A stretch of DNA of 8,998 bases from Lishizhenia sp. (GCA_007117055.1 SKHH01000133.1:1-8998), one strand, 5' to 3'. Positions 1-7,757 are shown, numbered from the stretch's first letter. Notes: generated by a model not told the origin, from the sequence alone. Numbers and translations: made by a program.

Positions 1-597
1 AATTAAACCAAATACTTTTATCCACTCCGCTCTACCTAGAGGGTGTGTTTCTTTCCAATCGAAGTTGATGAGGGTGGGGACATTACTTTTCTCTAGTTTT
101 GATAGGAGAGGAGAGGATAAGTTAAAACCAGAAAAAATCACAATGGAGGGCTCTAATGAAACGATATGTTCTATATCAGCCGTGCTTAAATCTCCTACCG
201 TTGCTATGCGTTTTTTTTTATGTCGCTTAATGACTTCCTCAGAACAAAGATAGTCAGCTGAAGCAATTCCTATGAGTTGATCGAGTAAACCTAATTTTTC
301 CATCATGCTTATGTGTGTAGCAGACAACGCAATGATTCGGTCGGATTCGAAACTATTATTTTCTGCTCCATAGGAATAACTCGCAATTACTTTTTTAGAC
401 ATGGGCTCTAAAATTTCTAATTGACTTTTGTCATCAAATTGAATAATTCGAAATGCTTTTGCGTAACTATTTTCTAGTGTATCTCCAATTGCTTTGTTTT
501 TATTGTTGGAAATAGGTGTAGCTTTCTCCTTTACGTTTTGCTCGCAAGCGATCAAGCATAAGAATGAGATAATTAATAAATAAAAAGGATGTATCAT
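1..597 (-). CDS. ABC transporter substrate-binding lipoprotein, iron-siderophore/cobalamin type (3' part cut by window edge)
   Basis: The first 199 codons are present; the frame is open to base 1. The N-terminus is a lipoprotein signal with a lipobox L-I-A-C, lipidated Cys18, followed by a polar linker. From about residue 86 the sequence follows the Peripla_BP_2 (BtuF/FepB-like) pattern: DRIIALSATHISMMEKLGLL, then LIGIASADY, a VGDLSTADIEHIVSLEP segment and SIVIFSGFN, ending in a DWKETHPLGRAEW stretch that I associate with Bacteroidota iron-complex binding proteins. It would capture a ferric chelate or corrinoid in the periplasm and deliver it to an inner-membrane permease. The ATG at 597-595 shares its A with the TGA stop of batE (TGATG), so translation is probably coupled to the bat genes. 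The ligand cannot be read from the sequence. The missing C-terminal half should hold the second lobe. Confidence 0.85.
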   Translation of the reverse strand, partial: MIHPFYLLIISFLCLIACEQNVKEKATPISNNKNKAIGDTLENSYAKAFRIIQFDDKSQLEILEPMSKKVIASYSYGAENNSFESDRIIALSATHISMMEKLGLLDQLIGIASADYLCSEEVIKRHKKKRIATVGDLSTADIEHIVSLEPSIVIFSGFNLSSPLLSKLEKSNVPTLINFDWKETHPLGRAEWIKVFGLI

Positions 598-1319
598 CAG
601 TAAATTAGGGCGTATTTTTCCTCTACCCAAAGCGGTCTATTATCTTCTGATATAAACTGTATCCATTCTTCACTTTGTAAAACAATCGAGTGTCTTTTTC
701 CGAGGTTTATTTCTGTTGGATATTCAATTCCGTTCGGGGTAATATATGTTTTAGGTGTTTCATGAAAGATAATAAAGTTGTTTTGTGATGGTTTTTTTTC
801 GGCTTGATAACCATTGTAAGCAAATAAAAGGGTTGAAATAATTAAGGAAATCAATGAATATCCTAGTATGGGAGTTTTTTTCTTGAATAAATAGTATAAA
901 ATCCATCCACTTATCATGGAGCAAATCAAAGCTAAAGTAAACCAAATTTTAGCACCAATAAAAAATTGTAATTTAGTGCCAAAGGAATAGGGGTGGCTCC
1001 AATCGACCTTAAACTCTTTGTTATAGATGTTTTGTAATTTATTGGAAGCTTTTGTACTAAATGGTTGAAGCTTTAAGCTAGATTCTAACGCCCAAATAGC
1101 GTAAGGGTAATTATCGAACTGTTCATATAAGACGCCTAAATTATAATAACTTTCAAAGCTAGGAGAAAGTTGGATATCTTCTTGAAATAATTGAATTGCA
1201 CTTTCTAAACTATCTTCTGAAATAGCAAGTAATCCTTTTTCAAAGTGATCTTTTTGTCCCAAAGAAATTTGGAGAAAGCAGGTCCCAAGGGTTAATATGA
1301 AAAGTTTTTTAAACTTCAT
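597..1319 (-). CDS. batE: BatE: TPR protein with two membrane helices and a C-terminal SH3-like tail
   Basis: 240 residues. A signal peptide (about 1-21, cleavage near SLG-QKD) is followed by TPR-type helices at about 25-90; the clearest repeat is YYNLGVLYEQFDNYPYAIWA at 58-77. Two hydrophobic helices follow at about 124-145 and 150-168, separated by a short basic KKKTP loop. The last 55 or so residues (about 185-240) form a short beta-rich segment with spacing like a bacterial SH3 domain (TYITPNGIEYPTEINLGKRH, then SEEWIQF and LWVEEKYA). The two-helix hairpin would put both the TPR and the tail in the periplasm. It is presumably a scaffold for the other Bat proteins. The ATG lies 11 bases inside the end of batD, and its stop overlaps the next start. 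BatE is assigned from domain order and its place as last bat gene. The exact role is unknown. Confidence 0.87.
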   Translation of the reverse strand: MKFKKLFILTLGTCFLQISLGQKDHFEKGLLAISEDSLESAIQLFQEDIQLSPSFESYYNLGVLYEQFDNYPYAIWALESSLKLQPFSTKASNKLQNIYNKEFKVDWSHPYSFGTKLQFFIGAKIWFTLALICSMISGWILYYLFKKKTPILGYSLISLIISTLLFAYNGYQAEKKPSQNNFIIFHETPKTYITPNGIEYPTEINLGKRHSIVLQSEEWIQFISEDNRPLWVEEKYALIY

Positions 1320-3036
1320 TTGACGCTATGTTTTCTATCAGTTGTATTGATTTATTGATTAACGTGTTTTTGTCAAATGCAACAAAATCAGGATTGTATT
1401 TTTCGAGTTCTATCTGATCGTAAATATCTTTTAATTCTTGAATAGCACTTTCTCCCATCATTTGTTTTTCTGTAATTTCGTTCAAGAGTTCATTCCAAGA
1501 ATGATGCTCTAAATGATGAAGTTGACCTAAGTAATTTTCAAAGTACGATTTTAATTCACTCAAATAAAATTGTTTGTCTGTTTCATTTGACTCAAGTAAT
1601 TCTCTCATTTTAGTTAACGTAAGTGCCTTGTTTTCTGCTGGACTTATTCGTTTATCATTTTCCGTAGATCTGTTTTTCATATGATAGAACAGTCCGAAAA
1701 TTAATCCGAGTAATAGTGGAGTTCCAAGAATTATTTTTCCGCTTAAATTGAATAATTGAGTAGGTCTATATACTGTTTTCTCAGGTAGGATTTTAGAAAT
1801 CATTGGTGCAGCCGAAGACTCTGTTTCTTCTGTTTTTTCCACTAATGCAATGGGCGTTTTACTTGGTGAAACACTTAATGGGATAGAATTTGAGTATACC
1901 GTTTTGTACACCTCTTCGTTGAGACAGAAATAACTCATTGAAACGGACGGAATGGTAATGTCTGAAGGACTATTCACTTGTAAATAATAATTATAAGTGA
2001 TTTCTCCTTCTGCACCATTATTGGTAAATCGAATGTTTTCTTTCTTTTCTGGATCACCGTATAAAATAATTCCTTTAGGTAAATCCAACTTAGGTTTTGT
2101 GACAAGGTGAAGATTCCCATGACCGGCAATTGTTAGGGAAAACTCAACTACATCTCCTTGGTCAACAGAGTTGTTTTTTGAAGATGAACTGATTTTAAAT
2201 TTTCCTACTCCTCCTGTAAAGTATTCAGGCGCCCCCTTAGGTAATGGTTTGACTTGGATTTGACTTTCGTTTGACCGTATTTTTGCACGTTCGGGAAATA
2301 ATCGCCTCGGGTCTTCATAAAATAGAACCATTTCAAATGGAGATATTTCATATGTTCCAGTTTGTTCAGGAAAGATTACAGATCTTCCAAGTTGAAAGGT
2401 AAGTAGTTGCTTCCCTCCAATTTTCTCGTATTGCTGCGTAACTTGTTGTTGATGTTGTAGTTGATGTGTCTCTCCAACTCCCTCAAAACGGAAAGGGATA
2501 AAGTTGTCTACTTGATATATATCAATTTGCGAGTAAATCTTCGCCTCTACAAATAAAGCTTCACCTTGGTACACGGCTTTTTTGGATTGTTGAATGATGC
2601 CAAAAATAGGCTGACTAAGATTTTTACTTGGATCAGCGCTAATCATATTGAGTGGTTTTTTTACCGTGATGGAAACCACGTTGGATAGTATTTCGCCCTG
2701 ATTGGTTTGCATTGAAATCGGACCAAGTTCATACACTCCTACTTTTGAGAAAACTCCTGATAATTTTTTAAACGTTACGCGCTCAACTACTTTTTGACCA
2801 TTAATATAATTTATAGAAGAGGACATGCCAGAATGTGTAGCACTATTTTGAAGAAACTCATCTGGAAAGGTTAATTGAAAATTTCCTTCAGCGTTTGATT
2901 TAACTGTAATGGATATAGATTGACCAATTTCGATATCTGTATTAGAAACTTCTATTAATAAAAACGGTTCATCTTGCCCTTGAAGCGCAAAAGCTGTTAG
3001 AAAAATAAATCCGATATGTAGTAAAAATAAACGCAT
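1309..3036 (-). CDS. batD: BatD: large periplasmic beta-domain protein with membrane anchor and cytoplasmic helical domain
   Basis: 575 residues from the ATG at 3036. The frame extends two codons further to a TTG at 3042, but the ATG is preferred because it forms a TAATG junction with the batC stop and directly begins a signal peptide (MRLFLLHIGFIFLTAFALQG). The exported part has about three beta-rich segments (about 22-127, 143-263 and 270-392) with features usual in BatD: an early IEIGQSISITVKS strand pair, a VYELGPI motif, and GGVGKFKI near 275-282 followed by a QGDVVEFSLTIAGHGN stretch. A linker leads to a membrane helix at about 432-451, then a basic flank and a cytoplasmic alpha-helical domain at about 465-572. 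The function is not established; the layout suits a transenvelope link between periplasmic VWA/TPR partners and a cytoplasmic factor such as MoxR. It overlaps batE by 11 bases. Confidence 0.9.
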   Translation of the reverse strand: MRLFLLHIGFIFLTAFALQGQDEPFLLIEVSNTDIEIGQSISITVKSNAEGNFQLTFPDEFLQNSATHSGMSSSINYINGQKVVERVTFKKLSGVFSKVGVYELGPISMQTNQGEILSNVVSITVKKPLNMISADPSKNLSQPIFGIIQQSKKAVYQGEALFVEAKIYSQIDIYQVDNFIPFRFEGVGETHQLQHQQQVTQQYEKIGGKQLLTFQLGRSVIFPEQTGTYEISPFEMVLFYEDPRRLFPERAKIRSNESQIQVKPLPKGAPEYFTGGVGKFKISSSSKNNSVDQGDVVEFSLTIAGHGNLHLVTKPKLDLPKGIILYGDPEKKENIRFTNNGAEGEITYNYYLQVNSPSDITIPSVSMSYFCLNEEVYKTVYSNSIPLSVSPSKTPIALVEKTEETESSAAPMISKILPEKTVYRPTQLFNLSGKIILGTPLLLGLIFGLFYHMKNRSTENDKRISPAENKALTLTKMRELLESNETDKQFYLSELKSYFENYLGQLHHLEHHSWNELLNEITEKQMMGESAIQELKDIYDQIELEKYNPDFVAFDKNTLINKSIQLIENIASNEV

Positions 3037-3785
3037 TACCAATTTTTTCTAGATGAAGAGTTTGTTGATTGTTGTCTTCTCTGTTGATTCTCTAACAACC
3101 TTTGTTGTGTTTCAAATTCTTTTTTTGAAAGCTCTTCCAATATGCGTTCAATTCTTTTATTCGATAATTGTTCTTCTAATTGAGCCTCTTCTTCGGAAGT
3201 AGGTTGGTTGTCATTGCCAGTATTGGAAGAGTTATTTTCTGCATTGTCGTTATTATTCTGTTCTGATTGTTCTGATTGACGGTTAGAATCACTTTGATTG
3301 TCTTCACTTTCTTCTTCACTTTTGTCGTTTTGACTATCAGGAGATGATTCATTTTGCTTTTGATTTAACCTGCGTTGTGCAATAGCAAGATTATGTTGAC
3401 TTTTTGGATCAAAGTTTGTTCGAAGCGCTTCTTTGTAATAATTCACAGCCTCTTTATAGTCACCTTCTTGAAACGCAGTATTCCCTAAATTATGATAGTT
3501 GATTTGTTTCAGGTCTTTTTCATTTGTGTTGATTTGTCCAAAAGCTTGTTTGGCTGTAGCAAAATCTCCTGCTCTGTAGGAGGTGGTACCAATACTCTTG
3601 GATAAATCCACTTCGGGCGGAGCAATACGTTGTGCAGACATAAACAGTTGTTGTGCTTTTTTGAACTCTTGGTTTTTATAGGCTTGAATAGCTAATTCTA
3701 CAGAGTCTTTCCAACTTTGTGCAAATGTAGTACCTGAATAAATCAGAACAACAAAAATCAAAAACCACTTAATGAGTGCGTGCAT
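3036..3785 (-). CDS. batC: BatC: secreted TPR protein with acidic Asn/Gln/Ser-rich linker
   Basis: 249 residues. A signal peptide covers about 1-22 (IKWFLIFVVLIYSGTTFAQ). Three TPR-like units follow at about 28-59, 61-87 and 95-128; the last (YHNLGNTAFQEGDYKEAVNY) is canonical. Residues about 141-205 are a low-complexity region dominated by Ser, Asn, Gln, Glu and Asp, probably disordered. A charged helix (NKRIERILEELSKKEFETQQ, 209-228) leads to a basic tail ending in Lys-Asn-Trp; a helix of this sort and a Trp-ended tail are, from memory, typical of Bacteroidota BatC. There is no further membrane segment. The ATG lies 17 bases inside batB, and the TAA overlaps the batD ATG by one base. It probably binds BatA/BatB or BatD in the periplasm, but no partner can be read from the sequence. 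Confidence 0.87.
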   Translation of the reverse strand: MHALIKWFLIFVVLIYSGTTFAQSWKDSVELAIQAYKNQEFKKAQQLFMSAQRIAPPEVDLSKSIGTTSYRAGDFATAKQAFGQINTNEKDLKQINYHNLGNTAFQEGDYKEAVNYYKEALRTNFDPKSQHNLAIAQRRLNQKQNESSPDSQNDKSEEESEDNQSDSNRQSEQSEQNNNDNAENNSSNTGNDNQPTSEEEAQLEEQLSNKRIERILEELSKKEFETQQRLLENQQRRQQSTNSSSRKNW

Positions 3786-4920
3786 TTTTCTTATAATTCA
3801 AACTTTGCCAAATCAAATAGCTACACAATAATAAAATTCCAAGTGTAGCAAATAAATGATATTGACTTTCTTTCACTTCTAACTCCAAAGCTACTTGCTC
3901 AGTGGCTTTTGAGGTGTTAATTTGAGTTAAAAGACGATTAATGTTAGGGAAGGCACTTTCCGAAATCACATACTTTCCATTGGCTGATTTTGCCAGTTTT
4001 TGAATCATTTCTTGGTTCAATTTTGTCAATACAAGATTATCGTTTTCTCGAATATACCCTTTATCTGGACGTTCGGGATGTATCGGTATTAACCCTCCTT
4101 CGGCTGTTCCTAAGCCTAATAATAATAATTGAATTTGTTGTTTTTTGAGTTTATCTATTGCTTCTGAAACACCTCCTTCATGGTCTTCCCCATCGGTGAT
4201 TAATACAATTGTTTTATTTGTTTTTTCTTTCGAAAAAAAGTCAGATGCTAATAATAATGCTTGACCAATATCTGTTCCTTGTTTAGTCATAAGCGAAGTA
4301 CTGATCTGTTTGATAGCCGTACTTATGGCTCCTCGATCTGCTGTAATTGGTAAATGAGGAAAAGCATTTCCTGCGAAAACAATAATTCCATATTTACTAG
4401 CATTACTTTGTGATACAAATTGCTGCATAGCTCGTCTTGCTGCAAGTATTCTTGGTGTCTTATTGTTTAAATCTCTTGAATTCATTGAGTTGGAGATGTC
4501 TACAACAAAAACAACCTCTTTTGCTTGCGCTGTACCTGTTACTTTTTTGACGCCAAACACGGGTTGCATAAGTGCTAAAACTACAAACACTAAAATATTT
4601 CGAATAAGAATATAATGTACTATCATTTTTCGAGAAGAAAGGGATGGAAGGAGGTATTTAAGAAGGTGTTTCGGGATCTTTTTGAGTTGCTGATTATGTT
4701 TGTTCAGCGTATAAATATAATAAAACAATCCGGTATAAATCACCAAAAAGAGCCATGCAAATGTTGGATTTAAAAACTCAAAATGATGCGCATTTAATTG
4801 TGTTTTGTAATAGCCTACGGTAAAAAGTAGCACAAAAAATACGCTCCAAAACACGATTTCAAATCCTATGAGAAAAGCATAGAAATAGCGAATCGAATAT
4901 GTTTCTTTTCTACTATGCAT
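3769..4920 (-). CDS. batB: BatB: membrane-anchored VWA-domain protein with N-terminal extension
   Basis: 383 residues. Hydrophobic helices lie at about 12-37, 53-72, 102-124 and 355-377. The VWA domain (about 134-335) has a full MIDAS: Asp141-Ile-Ser143-Asn-Ser145, Thr216 in QGTDIGQAL and Asp243 in TDGEDHEGG. The segment FAGNAFPHLPIT (182-193) matches the usual BatB core. The basic loop between helices 2 and 3 is rich in Lys and Arg and should be cytoplasmic, which puts the VWA domain in the periplasm and the basic C-terminal tail in the cytoplasm. Family members as I recall them begin near FEFLNP (residue 47), so the first 43 or so residues with one extra helix are an addition. No Met lies between 1 and 99, and the GTG codons at Val23 and Val30 would cut helix 1, so the ATG stands. 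It overlaps batA by 8 bases and batC by 17. Confidence 0.9.
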   Translation of the reverse strand: MHSRKETYSIRYFYAFLIGFEIVFWSVFFVLLFTVGYYKTQLNAHHFEFLNPTFAWLFLVIYTGLFYYIYTLNKHNQQLKKIPKHLLKYLLPSLSSRKMIVHYILIRNILVFVVLALMQPVFGVKKVTGTAQAKEVVFVVDISNSMNSRDLNNKTPRILAARRAMQQFVSQSNASKYGIIVFAGNAFPHLPITADRGAISTAIKQISTSLMTKQGTDIGQALLLASDFFSKEKTNKTIVLITDGEDHEGGVSEAIDKLKKQQIQLLLLGLGTAEGGLIPIHPERPDKGYIRENDNLVLTKLNQEMIQKLAKSANGKYVISESAFPNINRLLTQINTSKATEQVALELEVKESQYHLFATLGILLLCSYLIWQSLNYKKNARTH

Positions 4921-5935
4921 GAACGGAAAGTATTTTTTGTTCTATAATAATACCAAGACTTAAGGCAATAAATGCTATGATCAGAAAAGGTACGGGATGC
5001 AATGGTGGTGTTTTTTCAAAAGCATCCTCAATGATTTGAGAAGTTTCCAATTGATTGATCTTTCGGTAAATTCCTTCAAGTGATGCATTATCTGTTGCTC
5101 GAAAATATTTTCCGCCAGTCATTTGCGCGATTTGCGTGAGTAATTTTTCGTCAATACTAACTTTTGTGTTTTGCATCACTGTGCCAAAAGGAGTGTTTAC
5201 TGGCATTGCAGCGTACCCTTCTTTTCCAACTCCAATTGTGTATACCTTGATGTTTTTCTTTTGTGCTAACTCGGCTGCTTCAATTGGTTCTATTGTTCCT
5301 TTATTATTTTCTCCGTCGGATAATAAAATGATGACTTTTGAGACTGTTGGATCTTCATTCATTCGAGCAACTGCTGTCCCGAGACCTGTTCCGATGGCTG
5401 TTCCTGGCTCTAACCAACCGGATTGCACTTCTTTTAATTGTTGTTTTAAATAATCGTGATTGCGGGTAAGTGGACAGGCGGTATAGGCTTCACCTTCGTA
5501 TACCACTAGTCCAATTCTATCACTCGTTCGTTGATCAATGAATGCATTACCTAATTCTTTCGCTGCTTCAAGTCTGTTTGGTTGGAAATCTGTTGCTAAC
5601 ATACTTCCAGAAATGTCCAGAGAAATCATGATGTTAATTCCTTCGCCGTAGTTTAATTCACTATCAACGTGACTTAAATCTTGTGGTTTTGATAAGGCTA
5701 ATATCAATGCAGTACTTCCTAGAAATAGAAAAATACTTCCCAATTTCAAGAAGTAAGGAATATTCCTATTTTCAAGTTGTTTTAAGTCACTTCGATTTCT
5801 TGTAAAAGTAAATGGTATGTTGCGTTTTTCTCTTTTTGTATATCGGTAAACTAACAAATAAGCCAATATAGGAATAGCCATCCACCAAATTGGTGAATGA
5901 AAAATATAATTCCCTATTTGAATACCCGATAGCAT
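4913..5935 (-). CDS. batA: BatA: membrane-anchored VWA-domain protein
   Basis: 340 residues, the usual size for the family. Two helices near the N-terminus (about 16-31 and 62-81) flank a basic, cytoplasmic loop (RYTKREKR). The VWA domain (about 98-295) has a complete metal-ion site: Asp107-Ile-Ser109-Gly-Ser111, Thr179 in EPGTAIGTG and Asp207 in LLSDGENN. The motif YEGEAYTACPLTRNH (146-160) is characteristic of BatA. A third helix spans about 312-331. Predicted topology puts the VWA domain in the periplasm, where it could bind a ligand through the metal. The start is 2 bases after the stop of the gene before it, and the end overlaps batB by 8 bases. BatA and BatB are related by sequence and may pair. 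The identification rests on motif and gene order; the ligand is unknown. Confidence 0.92.
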   Translation of the reverse strand: MLSGIQIGNYIFHSPIWWMAIPILAYLLVYRYTKREKRNIPFTFTRNRSDLKQLENRNIPYFLKLGSIFLFLGSTALILALSKPQDLSHVDSELNYGEGINIMISLDISGSMLATDFQPNRLEAAKELGNAFIDQRTSDRIGLVVYEGEAYTACPLTRNHDYLKQQLKEVQSGWLEPGTAIGTGLGTAVARMNEDPTVSKVIILLSDGENNKGTIEPIEAAELAQKKNIKVYTIGVGKEGYAAMPVNTPFGTVMQNTKVSIDEKLLTQIAQMTGGKYFRATDNASLEGIYRKINQLETSQIIEDAFEKTPPLHPVPFLIIAFIALSLGIIIEQKILSVHA

Positions 5936-5937
5936 AC

Positions 5938-6882
5938 CTATTGTTTCTTAACGTACATTTTTTCGATATTCATAATGATTTCCTTCACCTGTTCTATGGA
6001 GGCTTTACTGTCTTCCAAGCTGGGTCGGAATTTGGCGAACTTCACTAAGTCGGCCTGTCTTAATAGTGTGAGTATTTCCTCAATGTGTTCTTTTTTTACT
6101 TTTTTATTTTTCAAGAAATAAGCAATCTCAACGGTGGTGGACTCTTTAGCGTTAAAAGAAAGTACATCGTGAAGATAAGTCCTTAAAATAAAGGAAAGCA
6201 TGAAATAAAACTCTTTTAAATTATCTTCTATAAGTTGTCCTTTTTCTAATTTATCTAGTTCTGTCATTGCCTTTTCGATGGGGCTTAGCGAGGGTATGAT
6301 CTTGAAGCTTTTTTTTCTTTTACGCTTGTAATAGATCCAAATGATGGTGGTTAGAATTAGGACTAAGCTGATTAATAGAATGAGGAGATACAACCATTTA
6401 TTTTCATCAAAGGAAAAGTGCTCAAATAGTTCATAAATATCTTTTATTTCATCACTTTGTTGGACGCTTTCTGGGTAATTTACCTCCAATAATGCAGGTG
6501 GGAAATATAGGGCGCTATCACCCAAAATGGCTGGAGTGGGAGGGATAACCAAATAGGCACTATCCCATGCGATTACGCGGTAAGTACGCTGGGCAATAAA
6601 TGAATTTTTCTCAGTGAATAAGGAGTCCCTTGCTTCGGTTATTATTTCTAGTGGATAAATGGTAGAATCTGTAGCTAATTCACCTGTGAAAGTAGGGATG
6701 TAGGTTTGCCATACTTCGGCTGGGAAACTATCAATTTGGTGTGAAAGCGTGATTTTTTGTATTAATTCAACCTGTTCGCCAATTAACACATCACTTTTAG
6801 AAAAAGTGGTTTCTAATTCCTGTGTATAGCTCCATGAATGAAGCAATAAAAAAGTAATGATATGTAGTAGATATTTTGTCAT
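5938..6882 (-). CDS. Bat-locus membrane protein with BatD-like layout (DUF4381-like C-terminal half)
   Basis: 314 residues. A signal peptide (about 1-21) precedes an exported beta-rich domain at about 22-136. It contains FSKSDVLIGEQVELIQKITL, which resembles the first strands of BatD, and a proline-rich VIPPTPAILGD. A strong membrane helix lies at about 163-185 and is followed by a very basic stop-transfer segment (YKRKRKKS). The cytoplasmic part (about 198-310) is helical: PIEKAMTELDKLEKG, LKEFYFMLSFILRTYL, and LLRQADLVKFAKFRPS. The helix plus following domain recall DUF4381, which is found beside VWA genes in other phyla; that assignment is from memory. Genes of this kind sit between DUF58 and batA in many Bacteroidota. 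The ATG directly follows the DUF58 stop (TAGATG), and only 2 bases separate its stop from batA. It is probably a bridge between MoxR/DUF58 in the cytoplasm and the periplasmic VWA proteins. The function is unproven. Confidence 0.8.
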   Translation of the reverse strand: MTKYLLHIITFLLLHSWSYTQELETTFSKSDVLIGEQVELIQKITLSHQIDSFPAEVWQTYIPTFTGELATDSTIYPLEIITEARDSLFTEKNSFIAQRTYRVIAWDSAYLVIPPTPAILGDSALYFPPALLEVNYPESVQQSDEIKDIYELFEHFSFDENKWLYLLILLISLVLILTTIIWIYYKRKRKKSFKIIPSLSPIEKAMTELDKLEKGQLIEDNLKEFYFMLSFILRTYLHDVLSFNAKESTTVEIAYFLKNKKVKKEHIEEILTLLRQADLVKFAKFRPSLEDSKASIEQVKEIIMNIEKMYVKKQ

Positions 6883-7755
6883 CTACTTTTTTCGCTTTTG
6901 AAATAGTCGTTGTAAGGACTGAATGTACTCTTTACCCGTTTCGATGGTTACGAAATCAACTCCAGATTTCTTGAAAAGTGTAGCCAGTTCATGGTCGTGT
7001 TTTTCATTTAATTCAATTAATTTATTGGCTGTACTTTTAACGTGAGTAGATAGCCAAGTAACAGCATTCGATTCGGCATGAACTACTGGGAGTAAACCAA
7101 AATTCAATAACTCATATTCTGCTGGGTCTTTGACTTGGATGGCAACTAAGTCGTGCTTTTTACGAACAATTGATAAACTTTTTTGGTAGTCATTCTCATC
7201 GTAAAAGTCTGAAATTAAAAATGCAATACTTCGTTTTTTTTGAATTGCATTTAAAAATTGCAGTGCTACATCAATGTTAGTTGATTTTCTGGTAGGTTGA
7301 TACTCTAACCAATCCCTTAACAACATGAGCACGTGTTTTTTTCCTTTTTTGGGTGGGATATATTTTTCTACCACATCAGAAAAGAAAATGGCTCCAATTT
7401 TATCGTTGTTTTGGTTCGCAGAAAAGGCTAATATTGCAGCAACTTCTGAAATTAAATCTTTTTTGGATTGTTTATTGCTCCCAAAGTTAGTTGAACCAGA
7501 AACGTCCAACAATAATAAAGAAGTGATTTCTCTTTCTTCTTCGAATACTTTTACAAATGGCTCATCAAAACGAGCGGTTACGTTCCAGTCTATAGCGCGG
7601 ACATCATCTCCAAAGGAATAATTTTTTACTTCCGAAAAGGTCATTCCTCGCCCTTTAAACGCCGAATGATAATCTCCAGCAAACAGTTGCTTGGATAATC
7701 CTCGGGTTTTTATTTCAAGTTTTTTGACTTTTTGAAGTAGCTCTCGGGTATCCAT
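6883..7755 (-). CDS. DUF58 family protein (VWA-like fold, cytoplasmic)
   Basis: 290 residues with no signal peptide or membrane helix, so cytoplasmic. The DUF58 signature is clear at about 34-62: KGRGMTFSEVKNYSFGDD followed by VRAIDWNVTAR, then PFVKVFEEEREIT. The second half is VWA-like, with a metal site of Asp84-Val-Ser86-Gly-Ser88, Thr159 and Asp183 (LISDF). The C-terminus (about 250-290) is charged and helical. DUF58 proteins are regular partners of MoxR ATPases and are thought to act as substrate adaptors or ATPase regulators; the molecular role is not settled. The start is 2 bases after the moxR stop and the end abuts the next gene. The short form without N-terminal helices is the one usual in Bacteroidota bat loci, unlike the membrane-anchored DUF58 proteins of about 400 residues elsewhere. 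Confidence 0.92.
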   Translation of the reverse strand: MDTRELLQKVKKLEIKTRGLSKQLFAGDYHSAFKGRGMTFSEVKNYSFGDDVRAIDWNVTARFDEPFVKVFEEEREITSLLLLDVSGSTNFGSNKQSKKDLISEVAAILAFSANQNNDKIGAIFFSDVVEKYIPPKKGKKHVLMLLRDWLEYQPTRKSTNIDVALQFLNAIQKKRSIAFLISDFYDENDYQKSLSIVRKKHDLVAIQVKDPAEYELLNFGLLPVVHAESNAVTWLSTHVKSTANKLIELNEKHDHELATLFKKSGVDFVTIETGKEYIQSLQRLFQKRKK

Positions 7756-7757
7756 GT

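Noticed and set aside
211..219. Run of nine T (nine A on the coding strand) in the lipoprotein gene as a possible phase-variation tract
   Set aside because: It encodes Lys codons in an HKKKKR segment in an AT-rich genome; the frame is intact and nothing else suggests slippage control.
65..253. Plus-strand open frame of 62 codons
   Set aside because: It lies opposite the lipoprotein gene, which shows a lipobox and a clear binding-protein pattern. The plus-strand peptide has no recognisable features.
760..945. Minus-strand open frame of 61 codons inside batE
   Set aside because: It is in another frame of a gene with a convincing TPR and membrane-helix layout; its composition is that expected of a shadow of AT-rich coding DNA.
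5136..5453. Plus-strand open frame of 105 codons
   Set aside because: It is antisense to the VWA domain of BatA, whose MIDAS motifs are intact. The peptide resembles no family I know.
7325..7621. Plus-strand open frame of 98 codons
   Set aside because: It is antisense to the DUF58 gene, and no promoter or protein features were seen.
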